NCBI GenBank assembly: GCA_900766045.1
Contig: CAAFTW010000061.1
Location: 1 to 10,426, forward strand
Length of the DNA stretch: 10,426 nucleotides
Reading direction: 5' to 3'
Origin: Clostridia bacterium
GTDB taxonomy: Bacteria > Bacillota > Clostridia > Peptostreptococcales > Anaerovoracaceae
Part shown: positions 1-5,941 of the stretch, piece by piece
Layout: each line of letters opens with the position of its first letter
Numbering within the stretch: position 1 is the stretch's first letter
Made by a program: the position numbers and the translations under genes
The notes under the pieces: model-generated
Told to the model about the DNA's origin: nothing
What the model saw: the letters and a program-made list of their open reading frames with translations, nothing else
Databases searched by the model: none

Positions 1-186
1 AACCTTCCGCTGATTTTTCTTCACTGGCGCTTGAAAAATCAGGGATCAGGAAAGTCGCTCCGCTTGGGCCAGTGGACTCCAGCGGCTCGTCCGTCGCCTT
101 CGGCTTGGATTCGCCGGGAGTCTTTGGCGAACGAACCTTCCGCTGATTTTTCTGCGCTGGCGCTTGAAAAATCAGGGATAGGTTCG
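1..186. repeat. 133-bp-period tandem intergenic repeat, at least 1.3 units
   Basis: Bases 1-46 and 134-179 match at 44 of 46 positions (differences at 21/154 and 23/156), giving a period of 133 bp. The spacer at 47-133 is GC-rich and also holds inverted repeats, such as CCGCT (60-64) with AGCGG (81-85) and GACTCC (75-80) with GGAGTC (117-122). The left copy begins at the window edge, so more units may lie outside. No credible coding frame is seen; a 65-codon minus-strand frame crosses the repeat but runs into ribH out of frame. I do not recognise the family. It resembles an interspersed or tandem structured intergenic repeat. Confidence 0.75.
132..186 (-). other. Long stem-loop directly after the ribH stop codon
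   Basis: CGAACCT (132-138) pairs with AGGTTCG (180-186), and CTGATTTTTC (143-152) pairs with GAAAAATCAG (166-175) around a 13-nt loop. Between the two stems lies a 4x4 internal loop. On the minus strand the hairpin starts one base after the ribH stop (188-190). No clear T-run follows on either strand, so it is not a classical intrinsic terminator. It could stabilise or trim the 3' end of the riboflavin mRNA (inference). The first repeat copy has the same inner stem (10-19 with 33-42) but lacks the outer one. Confidence 0.65.
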
Positions 187-187
187 T

Positions 188-652
188 TTACAGCTGTTTC
201 ATTAGGTTGATCATTTCGATGGCGCCTTCTGCGCATTCGAAGCCCTTGTTGCCGGCTTTGCTGCCTGCGCGCTCGACGGCCTGCTGGATGGTGTCGGTGG
301 TCAGGACGCCGAAGAGTACTGGGATGCCGGACTCCAGGGATGTCTGTGCGATGCCCTTGGAGGATTCTGCGCAGACGTAGTCGAAGTGCGGGGTCTGACC
401 TCTGATGACGGCGCCCAGGCAGATGACGGCGTCATACTTCTTTGAATCGGCCATTTTCTTTGCGGCGAGTGGGATTTCGAAGGCGCCCGGGACATAGGCG
501 ACATCGATGTCATCGGTGTTCACGCCGTGACGGAGCAGTCCGTCCTCGGCGCCTTCCAGTAAGTGCTGGGTGATGAAGCTGTTGAAACGTGCGATGACGA
601 TTCCAATTTTGACTGGGCTTTCAGCAACGATGTTTCCTTCTAAGATGTTCAT
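188..652 (-). CDS. ribH: 6,7-dimethyl-8-ribityllumazine synthase (lumazine synthase, riboflavin synthase beta chain)
   Basis: This enzyme condenses 5-amino-6-ribitylamino-uracil with 3,4-dihydroxy-2-butanone 4-phosphate to give lumazine, the penultimate step of riboflavin synthesis in the cytoplasm. The 154-residue protein has the normal family length. Recognisable motifs, in order, are ARFN (about residues 21-24), GAFEIP (57-62), GAVIRGQTPHF (about 80-90, with the catalytic-type histidine), FGVLTT (114-119) and RAGSKAGNKG near the C-terminus. The ATG start is supported by AAGGAG at 659-664 with 6-nt spacing. It is the last gene of the operon, 178 nt downstream of ribBA, an unusually long gap for this cluster, so separate mRNA processing or an internal promoter is possible. 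A strong hairpin follows its stop. Confidence 0.97.
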   Translation of the reverse strand: MNILEGNIVAESPVKIGIVIARFNSFITQHLLEGAEDGLLRHGVNTDDIDVAYVPGAFEIPLAAKKMADSKKYDAVICLGAVIRGQTPHFDYVCAESSKGIAQTSLESGIPVLFGVLTTDTIQQAVERAGSKAGNKGFECAEGAIEMINLMKQL

Positions 653-769
653 TTCTATCTCCTTGTTTTAATCAATATTTTCTGTTCTTTAAATATAGTT
701 ATTTTCTGCGAGTCTGTTTTGCAGATTTCGTCGTATGGATATTGAATACATGAACCTTATTCCAGGAAG

Positions 770-820
770 CCCCACGGAGAGCGGGCACAGGCCGGGCTGC
801 TCCCTTGCCGGGGATTTTTT
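770..820 (+). terminator. Terminator-like hairpin plus T6, oriented against the rib operon
   Basis: On the plus strand CCCC (770-773) pairs with GGGG (810-813), GGAG (776-779) with CTCC (800-803), and CAG (788-790) with CTG (797-799), followed by six T at 815-820. The stem is GC-rich but interrupted. It lies in the 178-nt ribBA-ribH gap, just past the 3' end of ribBA. On the minus strand there is no T-run after the hairpin, so it should not end rib operon transcription. No plus-strand gene precedes it; it could stop antisense transcription into ribBA. The remainder of the gap (653-760) is A+T-rich and might hold a secondary ribH promoter, but none stands out. Confidence 0.35.
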
Positions 821-830
821 GTCCTGAAGA

Positions 831-2045
831 TTAGTAGTTCAGCAGGTGGCCCATTTTCTTCTGCTTGGTCTTCAGATAGAAGAGGTCCTGAGGGTTGGCC
901 TGCATCTGAATCGGCACGCGCTTGATGATCTTCAGGCCGTATTCTTTCAGGTCGTAGATTTTCTGCGGATTGTTGGTCAGGAGCCGCATGGTGTGGACGC
1001 CCAGGTCGCGGAGGATCTGCGCGCCGATGTAGTACTCTCTGGCGTCGCCCGGGAAGCCGAGTGCAAGGTTGGCTTCCAGTGTGTCCATGCCCTGATCCTG
1101 CAGCTTGTAGGCCTTCAGCTTGTTGATCAGGCCGATTCCGCGGCCTTCCTGACGCATGTAGAGGAGAACGCCGCGGCCTTCCTCATTGATCTGCTTCAGG
1201 GCGGAAGCGAGCTGCTGGCCGCAGTCGCAGCGCAGGGATCCGAAGACCTCTCCAGTCAGGCACTCGGAATGCACGCGGCAGAGGATGTCCTCGCCGTCGC
1301 CGATTTCGCCCTTGACCAGTGCGACGTGGTGCTCGCCGTTCAGGCGGTTGACGTAGCCGTAGGCTCTGAATGTGCCGTAGCGGGTCGGCAGATTGCAGGA
1401 TGCGACCTGATCGATCAGAACGTCGTGCTTCTTTCTGTATTCCTGCAAGTCGTGGATGGTGATGAAGGACAGGCCGTATTTCATGGCAAACTGCTTCAGT
1501 TCTTCCGTGCGCATCATGGTGCCGTCTTCACGCATGATTTCGCAGCAGATGCCGACTGGTTCCATTCCGGCAAGACGCAGCAGGTCAACGGTCGCTTCTG
1601 TGTGGCCCTGACGCTCGAATACACCGTTTTTCTTTGCGAGGAGAGGGAACATATGGCCCGGGCGGCGGAAGTCCTCAGGACGGCTGTCTGGGTCTGCCGC
1701 TTTTCTGGCGGTCAGGCCGCGTTCAACGGCGGAAATTCCTGTGGTGGTGTCGCGATGGTCGATGCTGACGGTGAAGGCGGTTTCGTGGTTATCCTGGTTG
1801 TCTGCAACCATCTGCGGAAGCTGCAGGCGGTCGATGGCTTCTTTTCCCATCGGCATGCAGATCAGTCCCTTTGCCTTGGAGGCGATGAAATTGATGTTCT
1901 CTGTCGTCGCAAACTGGCCAGCGCAGATCAGGTCGCCTTCATTTTCACGTTCCGGATCGTCCGTGCAGATGATGATCTTTCCGTTTTTCAGATCTTCCAG
2001 CGCCTGTGGAATTGTTGCGAATTTGAAATCTTTTGTGTCTGTCAT
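831..2045 (-). CDS. ribBA: Bifunctional 3,4-dihydroxy-2-butanone 4-phosphate synthase / GTP cyclohydrolase II
   Basis: This fusion supplies both branches of riboflavin synthesis: the N-terminal RibB half makes the four-carbon unit from ribulose 5-phosphate, and the C-terminal RibA half opens GTP. The 404-residue length is typical. RibB features include DDPERENEGDL (about 29-39), DHRDTTTGISA (96-106), RPGHMFPL (128-135) and GHTEATVDL (147-155). RibA features include the zinc cysteines C262, C273 and C275 in a CLTGEVFGSLRCDCG stretch, RQEGRGIGL (298-306) and LLTNNPQKI (355-363). The ATG start follows AGAGGAG at 2052-2058 with 6-nt spacing. The gap to upstream ribE is 77 nt. No catalytic motif appears lost. 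A long frame on the opposite strand is only a shadow. Confidence 0.97.
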   Translation of the reverse strand: MTDTKDFKFATIPQALEDLKNGKIIICTDDPERENEGDLICAGQFATTENINFIASKAKGLICMPMGKEAIDRLQLPQMVADNQDNHETAFTVSIDHRDTTTGISAVERGLTARKAADPDSRPEDFRRPGHMFPLLAKKNGVFERQGHTEATVDLLRLAGMEPVGICCEIMREDGTMMRTEELKQFAMKYGLSFITIHDLQEYRKKHDVLIDQVASCNLPTRYGTFRAYGYVNRLNGEHHVALVKGEIGDGEDILCRVHSECLTGEVFGSLRCDCGQQLASALKQINEEGRGVLLYMRQEGRGIGLINKLKAYKLQDQGMDTLEANLALGFPGDAREYYIGAQILRDLGVHTMRLLTNNPQKIYDLKEYGLKIIKRVPIQMQANPQDLFYLKTKQKKMGHLLNY

Positions 2046-2122
2046 GATAAGCTCCTCTTTTCTCTAATCCTCATATTATCTGAATGAAGGTATATTTCCT
2101 TTTTCATGATGGTGTTTCTATG

Positions 2123-2833
2123 TTAAAGCGACCGGAGAAGGGATTCCCATTCCTGATCGGACGCGGCCGTTTTCCGGCCGTTTCCGGATGCCGGCTCTGT
2201 ATTGTGCCCAAGTGTCCGGATTCCCGTGCGGCTCTGATAAATATCCAGGTTCCTCGCGACATATTTTCCGATGATATCGGTTTCCAGATTTACCAGATCG
2301 CCGGCTCTCTTTTCTCCGAGAATCGTTTCTCCCATGGTGGTCGGAATGATGGAAACGCTGAATTCCGGCGTGTTTCCCGGAACCAGCTCGGCAATCGTCA
2401 GGCTGATACCATCGATTGCGATCGATCCTTTTTCCACCATGCAGGGGAGCATCTCCTCAGGAAACTGGACGCGGTACCAGACTGCGTTCCCTTCTTTCTT
2501 CACGGAAACGATGGTTCCGGTTCCGTCGATGTGTCCGGAGACGATGTGGCCGCCGAACCTTCCGTCCGCTGCCATAGCGCGCTCCAGATTGACGCGGCTT
2601 CCTGCACTCAGGCGGGACAGGGAACTTCTTCGGATGGTTTCCGGCATCACGTCTGCGGAGAAGGTCGAGCTGGTCATTTTCGTCACCGTCAGGCAGATGC
2701 CGTTTACTGCGATGCTGTCGCCGATTTTCGTTCCTTCCAGAACTTTTCGGCAGGAGATCGTCAGAACTCCCGATTTTCCTGATGGCGGCATTTCCGCGAT
2801 ATTACCAGTTTCTTCAATGATTCCTGTGAACAT
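2123..2833 (-). CDS. ribE: Riboflavin synthase, alpha chain
   Basis: This enzyme dismutates two lumazine molecules to riboflavin plus the pyrimidine, the last step of the pathway. The protein has 236 residues and two lumazine-binding barrels. The N-terminal signature MFTGIIEETG begins the first barrel, which contains NGICLTVT (44-51). GGHIVSGHIDGTG (94-106) opens the second barrel, which contains IDGISLTI (140-147). The open frame extends upstream to 3019, but MFTGI is the conserved family N-terminus and has AGGAGG 6 nt before it, so the start at 2833 is chosen. Its first 20 nt overlap the end of ribD, implying translational coupling. The protein is longer than the usual 200-220 residues because of a low-similarity tail after about residue 198, which looks non-catalytic. 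The gene is also called ribC in E. coli nomenclature. Confidence 0.95.
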   Translation of the reverse strand: MFTGIIEETGNIAEMPPSGKSGVLTISCRKVLEGTKIGDSIAVNGICLTVTKMTSSTFSADVMPETIRRSSLSRLSAGSRVNLERAMAADGRFGGHIVSGHIDGTGTIVSVKKEGNAVWYRVQFPEEMLPCMVEKGSIAIDGISLTIAELVPGNTPEFSVSIIPTTMGETILGEKRAGDLVNLETDIIGKYVARNLDIYQSRTGIRTLGHNTEPASGNGRKTAASDQEWESLLRSL

Positions 2834-4022
2834 TCTCTTCCTCCTCGCTGTACTGGATCGGCCCTTCCAGCAGAAGGTCGTCTCCGATTTTCCTGATCTC
2901 CATCGGACAAAGTCGATGAGCAAGGTTCGGATCGCCGCATCCTCTTCCTCCGACCGGCGATTTTGCTGCCGGGTTTCCGAGTATCTTCGGAGAAATGTAA
3001 ATTTCTGCCCGGTCAGCAAGATGCTGATCCATCAGACTTCCGAGAAGTCCCGCTCCGCATTCGGTGTATATACTGTCAATTCCCATCTTTCCGAGTTTCT
3101 GAAGAAGAAGGGAAAGGTTCAGCTGTCCCTTTTCATCCGGCGGGGTGGTGACGATTACTGCACCCCTCTCAAGGTAAGGTTTCTGCTTTGCTTCATCGCT
3201 TTCACAAGTCGCAATGATGGTTCGTGGATATCTGCTGTGCTCGTCGAAGCTAGTCTGAGGAAGGTCGGTTCCTTGCTGTCTGGCTTTTGTCCCTTCCGGA
3301 ATATCCGACAAAAGAAAGCTGTCAAGAGGCGTTCTCAAGTGGGTGTCGCAGACGATGCGGACTGGGTCAGGCGCTGCCTTTTCGTGGGCGGTGAGATGCG
3401 GATTATCTGCAATAACGGTTTCCACGCTGGTCAGAACGGCCATGCATCCTGCGCGCTGAAGCGAAACATTCTCCCGGGCGGCTTCACCGGTAATCCACTG
3501 GGATTTTCCATTGAAGCAGGCGATCTTTCCGTCCAGACTCATGGCATATTTCAGTGTGACAAGCGGGCGGCCGATCGTCATAAGATGGAAGAATGCCGGG
3601 TTCAGCTGATCGCACTCTTCCTTCAGCAGACCGGTAAATACGGTGATTCCCGCATCCTGGAGGATCTTCACACCCTTCCCACTGACGAAAGGATTCGGAT
3701 CGGATGAACCGATAAAGCAGCGGGCGATTCCGGCTTCGATCAGAGCTGCTGTGCATGGCGGCTGCTTTCCCTGATGACAGCATGGCTCGAGGGTGACGTA
3801 TATGTCCGCTCCCTCCGGATTTTCTTTGCAGGATTTCAGTGCGTTCCGCTCAGCGTGAAGAGAACCGAAAGTTTCATGCGCGCCTTCGCCGATAATCCGA
3901 CCGTTCTTTACGATCACGGCACCGACGAGAGGGTTCGGATGCATAAAGTTTCCGGCGTTTTCCGCAAGCTGTACAGCCCGCTTCATATAGGATTTTTCCT
4001 GGTTTGTAAATATATGATGCAA
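2814..4022 (-). CDS. ribD: Bifunctional diaminohydroxyphosphoribosylaminopyrimidine deaminase / 5-amino-6-(5-phosphoribosylamino)uracil reductase
   Basis: RibD performs the deamination and the NADPH-dependent side-chain reduction after GTP ring opening. The 402-residue protein has a cytidine-deaminase-like domain (about 8-145) with the zinc motif HAE (56-58) and EPCCHQGKQPPC (79-90), and a reductase domain (about 150-390) with TLKYAMSLDGKIA (156-168) and IADNPHLT (204-211). The segment before IADNP reads TSVETV where a glycine-rich VGxGTV type sequence is common, and the later motif reads ECGAGLLGS, so the reductase half is somewhat divergent. The start is uncertain: TTG at 4022 puts the usual short extension before YMKRA and has AAGAAGG 9 nt upstream; an ATG at 3986 would drop 12 residues. 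It is the first operon gene, under the FMN leader. Confidence 0.94.
   Translation of the reverse strand: MHHIFTNQEKSYMKRAVQLAENAGNFMHPNPLVGAVIVKNGRIIGEGAHETFGSLHAERNALKSCKENPEGADIYVTLEPCCHQGKQPPCTAALIEAGIARCFIGSSDPNPFVSGKGVKILQDAGITVFTGLLKEECDQLNPAFFHLMTIGRPLVTLKYAMSLDGKIACFNGKSQWITGEAARENVSLQRAGCMAVLTSVETVIADNPHLTAHEKAAPDPVRIVCDTHLRTPLDSFLLSDIPEGTKARQQGTDLPQTSFDEHSRYPRTIIATCESDEAKQKPYLERGAVIVTTPPDEKGQLNLSLLLQKLGKMGIDSIYTECGAGLLGSLMDQHLADRAEIYISPKILGNPAAKSPVGGRGCGDPNLAHRLCPMEIRKIGDDLLLEGPIQYSEEEENVHRNH
2840..2845 (-). promoter_or_regulatory. ribE Shine-Dalgarno (AGGAGG)
   Basis: AGGAGG on the minus strand, 6 nt before the ATG at 2833 and inside the 3' end of ribD. It decides the ribE start in favour of the conserved MFTGI N-terminus rather than the upstream in-frame start at 3019. 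Confidence 0.85.
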
Positions 4023-4031
4023 TGAACTGTG

Positions 4032-4074
4032 CCTTCTTTCTGTTTAAAGTTAAATACCTGAAACTGAAAGAAGA
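4032..4074 (-). promoter_or_regulatory. Hairpin covering the ribD Shine-Dalgarno
   Basis: In the ribD leader RNA, CUUCUUUC (4073-4066) can pair with GAAAGAAG (4040-4033). After one U/A-flanked mismatch, GUUU (4064-4061 side) pairs with AAAC (4045-4042), closing a loop of about 15 nt. The 3' arm includes most of AAGAAGG (4038-4032), the only evident Shine-Dalgarno for the TTG start at 4022. Translation of ribD may therefore be blocked when this hairpin forms. The pairing is seen in the sequence; the role is inferred. Confidence 0.5.
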
Positions 4075-4082
4075 ACGCGAAG

Positions 4083-4122
4083 AAAAAAACTAAAACCCTG
4101 AAATCAAAGGATTTCAGGGTTT
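4083..4122 (-). terminator. Rho-independent terminator of the ribD leader
   Basis: A perfect 13-bp stem, with arms 4110-4122 and 4093-4105 and a 4-nt loop, is followed on the minus strand by TAGTTTTTTT. It lies between the FMN aptamer and ribD, the standard place for the expression platform of a transcription-attenuating FMN riboswitch. On the plus strand no T-run follows, so it acts only toward ribD. Confidence 0.9.
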
Positions 4123-4161
4123 GAAGTGTGTGACGAGACGGTGATGAATAATCTGTTCTGT

Positions 4162-4215
4162 TTACCGCGGCTGCTGAATTCCGCTGGTAATAAACCCCGG
4201 AGCAATTGCTTCCGG
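4162..4215 (-). other. Two small stem-loops between FMN aptamer and terminator
   Basis: TTACCGCGG (4162-4170) pairs with CCGCTGGTAA (4181-4190) apart from one bulged base, with a 10-nt loop. CCGG (4197-4200) pairs with CCGG (4212-4215) around the self-complementary AGCAATTGCT. They fill the long (about 125 nt) space between aptamer and terminator and may help arrange the folding path. No function is assigned. Confidence 0.45.
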
Positions 4216-4246
4216 ATCAGATGAATCTCACGCTCGATGGGTTAAC

Positions 4247-4356
4247 GATCTTCTTTCATCCAGACTTTACTGTCGGCTTCGGAGTTTCACCGAATCATAC
4301 CTGTTATGGCTCGCGGGCTTTACCGCCGGTCGTGACTTTCACACGGCCCTGAAGAT
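4247..4356 (-). ncRNA. FMN riboswitch aptamer (RFN element)
   Basis: On the minus strand the RFN consensus is clear in order: AUCUUCAGGG, GACCGGCGGU, AGCCCGCGAGCC, GAUUCGGUGAAAC, UCCGAAGCCGACAGU, then GAUGAAAGAAGAU. Helix P1 is AUCUUC (4356-4351) with GAAGAU (4254-4249). The aptamer binds FMN and typically turns off riboflavin synthesis genes. Here it sits between a promoter and the ribD leader terminator, so FMN should favour termination before ribD. The P2 stem departs from the usual sequence but keeps pairing (CGUG with CACG). Confidence 0.97.
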
Positions 4357-4374
4357 TTAACTTTTCTGACTCTA

Positions 4375-4402
4375 ATTGTAGTCGATTATGCTGAAAAATC
4401 AA
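4375..4402 (-). promoter_or_regulatory. Sigma-A-type promoter of the rib operon
   Basis: On the minus strand a -35-like TTGATT (4402-4397) and a -10-like TACAAT (4380-4375) are separated by 16 bp. Transcription would start near 4368, about a dozen bases before the FMN aptamer. The -10 matches five of six consensus bases and the -35 four of six. Position and orientation fit the operon well. Confidence 0.7.
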
Positions 4403-4422
4403 GTACTTTTTTGAAATTCGTA

Positions 4423-4435
4423 TCTCATGATGAGA
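4423..4435. other. Inverted repeat TCTCAT-G-ATGAGA in the divergent intergenic region
   Basis: A perfect 6-bp inverted repeat around one base, lying just upstream of the rib promoter -35 and about 150 bp before the Tad operon. It could be a regulator site for either direction. No known operator is recognised. Confidence 0.3.
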
Positions 4436-4502
4436 AAGATTGGAATTCCAGTGAGTTTGAGATCCTAAACATAGATGAATGGTGTGACAAAAGTTTCACG
4501 AG

Positions 4503-4539
4503 AGTCGAAAAAGGTCGAAAAATGTTTGTTTCTTCGACG
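4503..4539 (+). promoter_or_regulatory. Three Spo0A-box-like motifs upstream of the Tad operon
   Basis: AGTCGAA (4503-4509) and GGTCGAA (4513-4519) are direct repeats exactly 10 bp apart; TTCGACG (4533-4539) is a third copy in the opposite direction. Each matches the Spo0A box TGTCGAA at six of seven bases, differing only at the first. They end about 47 bp before the GTG start. I could not find a convincing plus-strand -35/-10 pair, which would fit an activator-dependent promoter. The assignment to Spo0A or any regulator is an inference. Confidence 0.4.
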
Positions 4540-4572
4540 CGGGTCCCTGTGTTACTCTGGATGTGCGGAAGG

Positions 4573-4580
4573 AAAGGAGG
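4573..4580 (+). promoter_or_regulatory. Shine-Dalgarno deciding the CpaE-like start
   Basis: AAAGGAGG lies 5 nt before the GTG at 4586. It supports that start over the ATG at 4475, which has no ribosome binding site and would add a 37-residue tail unlike the family. Confidence 0.85.
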
Positions 4581-4585
4581 AGACT

Positions 4586-5941
4586 GTGAAAAGAATCCAG
4601 GTAAATGTTGCAGTTTCAGATCCGGAGCTCGGCAGGGCGATCGTCCGGGGAATGAGCGCAAAGTCGGGGCGCATGCTGTTCAGACAGCTGCAGGCAGAAG
4701 AAGGAAATAATGAGGCGGCTGATGAGTCTTTCTCAATAACAGGTGATATCGAAGTGAATGACGATGATCTCTGGATTAGCGATCAGGAATTTGTCTATAA
4801 AAGATATTCATCAGCTTGTCTTTATGTTTCTCTTTCAGACGAACTGCAGATTCCTGAATGGAGAAGAGACGAACCCGGAAACTGCGGAAGAAAAATGGAA
4901 AAGAATCTTCCGCCGGAAACACTCATAGCCGGGAGGATCAGCCATGAACAGATACATGAAGATAAAGGTACAGATGCAGGGGTTCCTCTAAACAGAGACA
5001 GTCTGCTCAGCGGGCTGAATCTCTTATGGTTTCAGAAAACCGGGCGGCAGGCAGAATATCTGTTTCTGCAGCAGACTTCGGTCACAGCTTTCTTTGGGAT
5101 AAGCGGAGGATGCGGAACTACCGCCTGCGCGCTGAGTACGGCCAGGCTTCTTCACAGAATTTATGGGTCGAAGTGCCTGTATATCAGCATGAAGCCGGTG
5201 GATGATTCCGGAAATTATCTCAGGAAAGATGGATCCTGCAGCCTCCTCCGTCTTCTGTACGCCTTCCAGAGAAGCAGGCAGGAGCCCATTCTGCCATATC
5301 TGAATGAAGAGGACGGAATCTGGTATTTTAAAGGTACAGAGAGGGGTCTGGATGAACAAGTCCGGCTGGAAAGTATGGAAAAGCTGTTTAAAGAGCTTTC
5401 CCGTCAGGGAGAGTTTCAGCATGTGATTATTGACTTTGGGACGAGTCTTACGGAAGAACATATGGAGATGATGCAGTGCTGCGATGCAGCGGTGCTGGTC
5501 GGAAAAGGAGAACGGGCACTGAGGCCTCTGTTTCAGAGAGAGTGGGAAGATAAACTGCTGAATCTTCTGCCGAATATTGCGCTTTTGCATAATATGGATG
5601 ATGGCAGGCAGGATATGGCTTCATGGGACATGTCAGTGAATTGGACGGAAGAATCGGAAGCGGAGAATAGGGAAATTGAAAAAAGGAAGGGAAGAAAAAC
5701 GTACCAGCTGGAAGACAGAAAAAAGGATGGTCAGACGCAGGAAGAAGACCAGAAGATGCCGGCCTGCCTTCCTGAATTTCACGTGTCGGTTTGTGAAAAA
5801 GCATTTATCCGCATGGGTGGAAGATGGAAAATTGATTTGTCCGGATGTTTCGGCGCAGAATTAAGCCGGCTGGCGGTCTGGATCGAGGAGGGAGATGGAA
5901 GTGTACTGGGAGGAGAAGAACATGAACAGAAGAGAGAATAA
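4586..5941 (+). CDS. cpaE: CpaE/TadZ-like Tad pilus protein with degenerate P-loop
   Basis: The 451-residue protein likely belongs to the CpaE/TadZ group of MinD/ParA-type proteins that place the Tad apparatus in the cell. Residues 1-90 look like a divergent receiver-like domain (KRIQVNVAVSDPELGRAIV). From about 165 a MinD-like half begins with GISGGCGTTACALS (171-184), followed by KCLYISM (196-202) and HVIIDFGTSL (279-288). The P-loop, normally KGGxGKTT, reads SGGCGTTA: both the deviant lysine and the catalytic P-loop lysine are missing, so ATP hydrolysis may be lost. Residues about 352-390 form a highly charged low-complexity insert, followed by a short C-terminal region (395-435). It heads the operon, and its end overlaps cpaF by 20 nt. 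The assignment rests on the fold pattern and neighbours; the N-terminal half is not clearly recognised. Confidence 0.8.
   Translation: MKRIQVNVAVSDPELGRAIVRGMSAKSGRMLFRQLQAEEGNNEAADESFSITGDIEVNDDDLWISDQEFVYKRYSSACLYVSLSDELQIPEWRRDEPGNCGRKMEKNLPPETLIAGRISHEQIHEDKGTDAGVPLNRDSLLSGLNLLWFQKTGRQAEYLFLQQTSVTAFFGISGGCGTTACALSTARLLHRIYGSKCLYISMKPVDDSGNYLRKDGSCSLLRLLYAFQRSRQEPILPYLNEEDGIWYFKGTERGLDEQVRLESMEKLFKELSRQGEFQHVIIDFGTSLTEEHMEMMQCCDAAVLVGKGERALRPLFQREWEDKLLNLLPNIALLHNMDDGRQDMASWDMSVNWTEESEAENREIEKRKGRKTYQLEDRKKDGQTQEEDQKMPACLPEFHVSVCEKAFIRMGGRWKIDLSGCFGAELSRLAVWIEEGDGSVLGGEEHEQKRE
5908..5915 (+). promoter_or_regulatory. Shine-Dalgarno deciding the cpaF start
   Basis: GGGAGGAG lies 6 nt before the ATG at 5922. 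The earlier in-frame ATG at 5895 sits only 2 nt after its purine-rich run, so 5922 is the better start. The site lies within the upstream gene, consistent with coupled translation. Confidence 0.75.

Noticed and set aside
1..186. CRISPR array
   Set aside because: The repeats are 46 bp with an 87-bp structured spacer and only two copies; no cas genes. The pattern does not fit CRISPR.
39..236. A 65-codon minus-strand frame across the repeat and ribH end
   Set aside because: It is built from the repeat and an out-of-frame piece of ribH, with no ribosome binding site.
846..2087. A 413-codon open frame on the plus strand
   Set aside because: It lies wholly antisense to ribBA, which has full conserved motifs; its own sequence shows no domain and it lacks a ribosome binding site. 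It is a codon-bias shadow.
2834..3019. Upstream start for ribE, giving 62 extra residues
   Set aside because: The conserved MFTGI N-terminus and AGGAGG support 2833; the extra part is antisense-like sequence inside ribD.
2271..3707. A 478-codon open frame on the plus strand
   Set aside because: It is antisense to ribE and ribD, both clearly recognisable. Low-complexity arginine/serine/phenylalanine content and no family features mark it as a shadow.
4411..4440. TTGAAA (4411) with AAAGAT (4435) as a Tad operon promoter
   Set aside because: The -10 matches only three of six bases and the spacing is 18 bp; too weak to call.
4441..4450. Palindrome TGGAATTCCA as an operator
   Set aside because: A 10-bp palindrome alone is common by chance and no second copy or known regulator motif is seen.
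4475..4585. ATG 4475 as start of the CpaE-like gene
   Set aside because: It has no Shine-Dalgarno and covers the putative regulatory boxes; GTG 4586 has AAAGGAGG at 5 nt.
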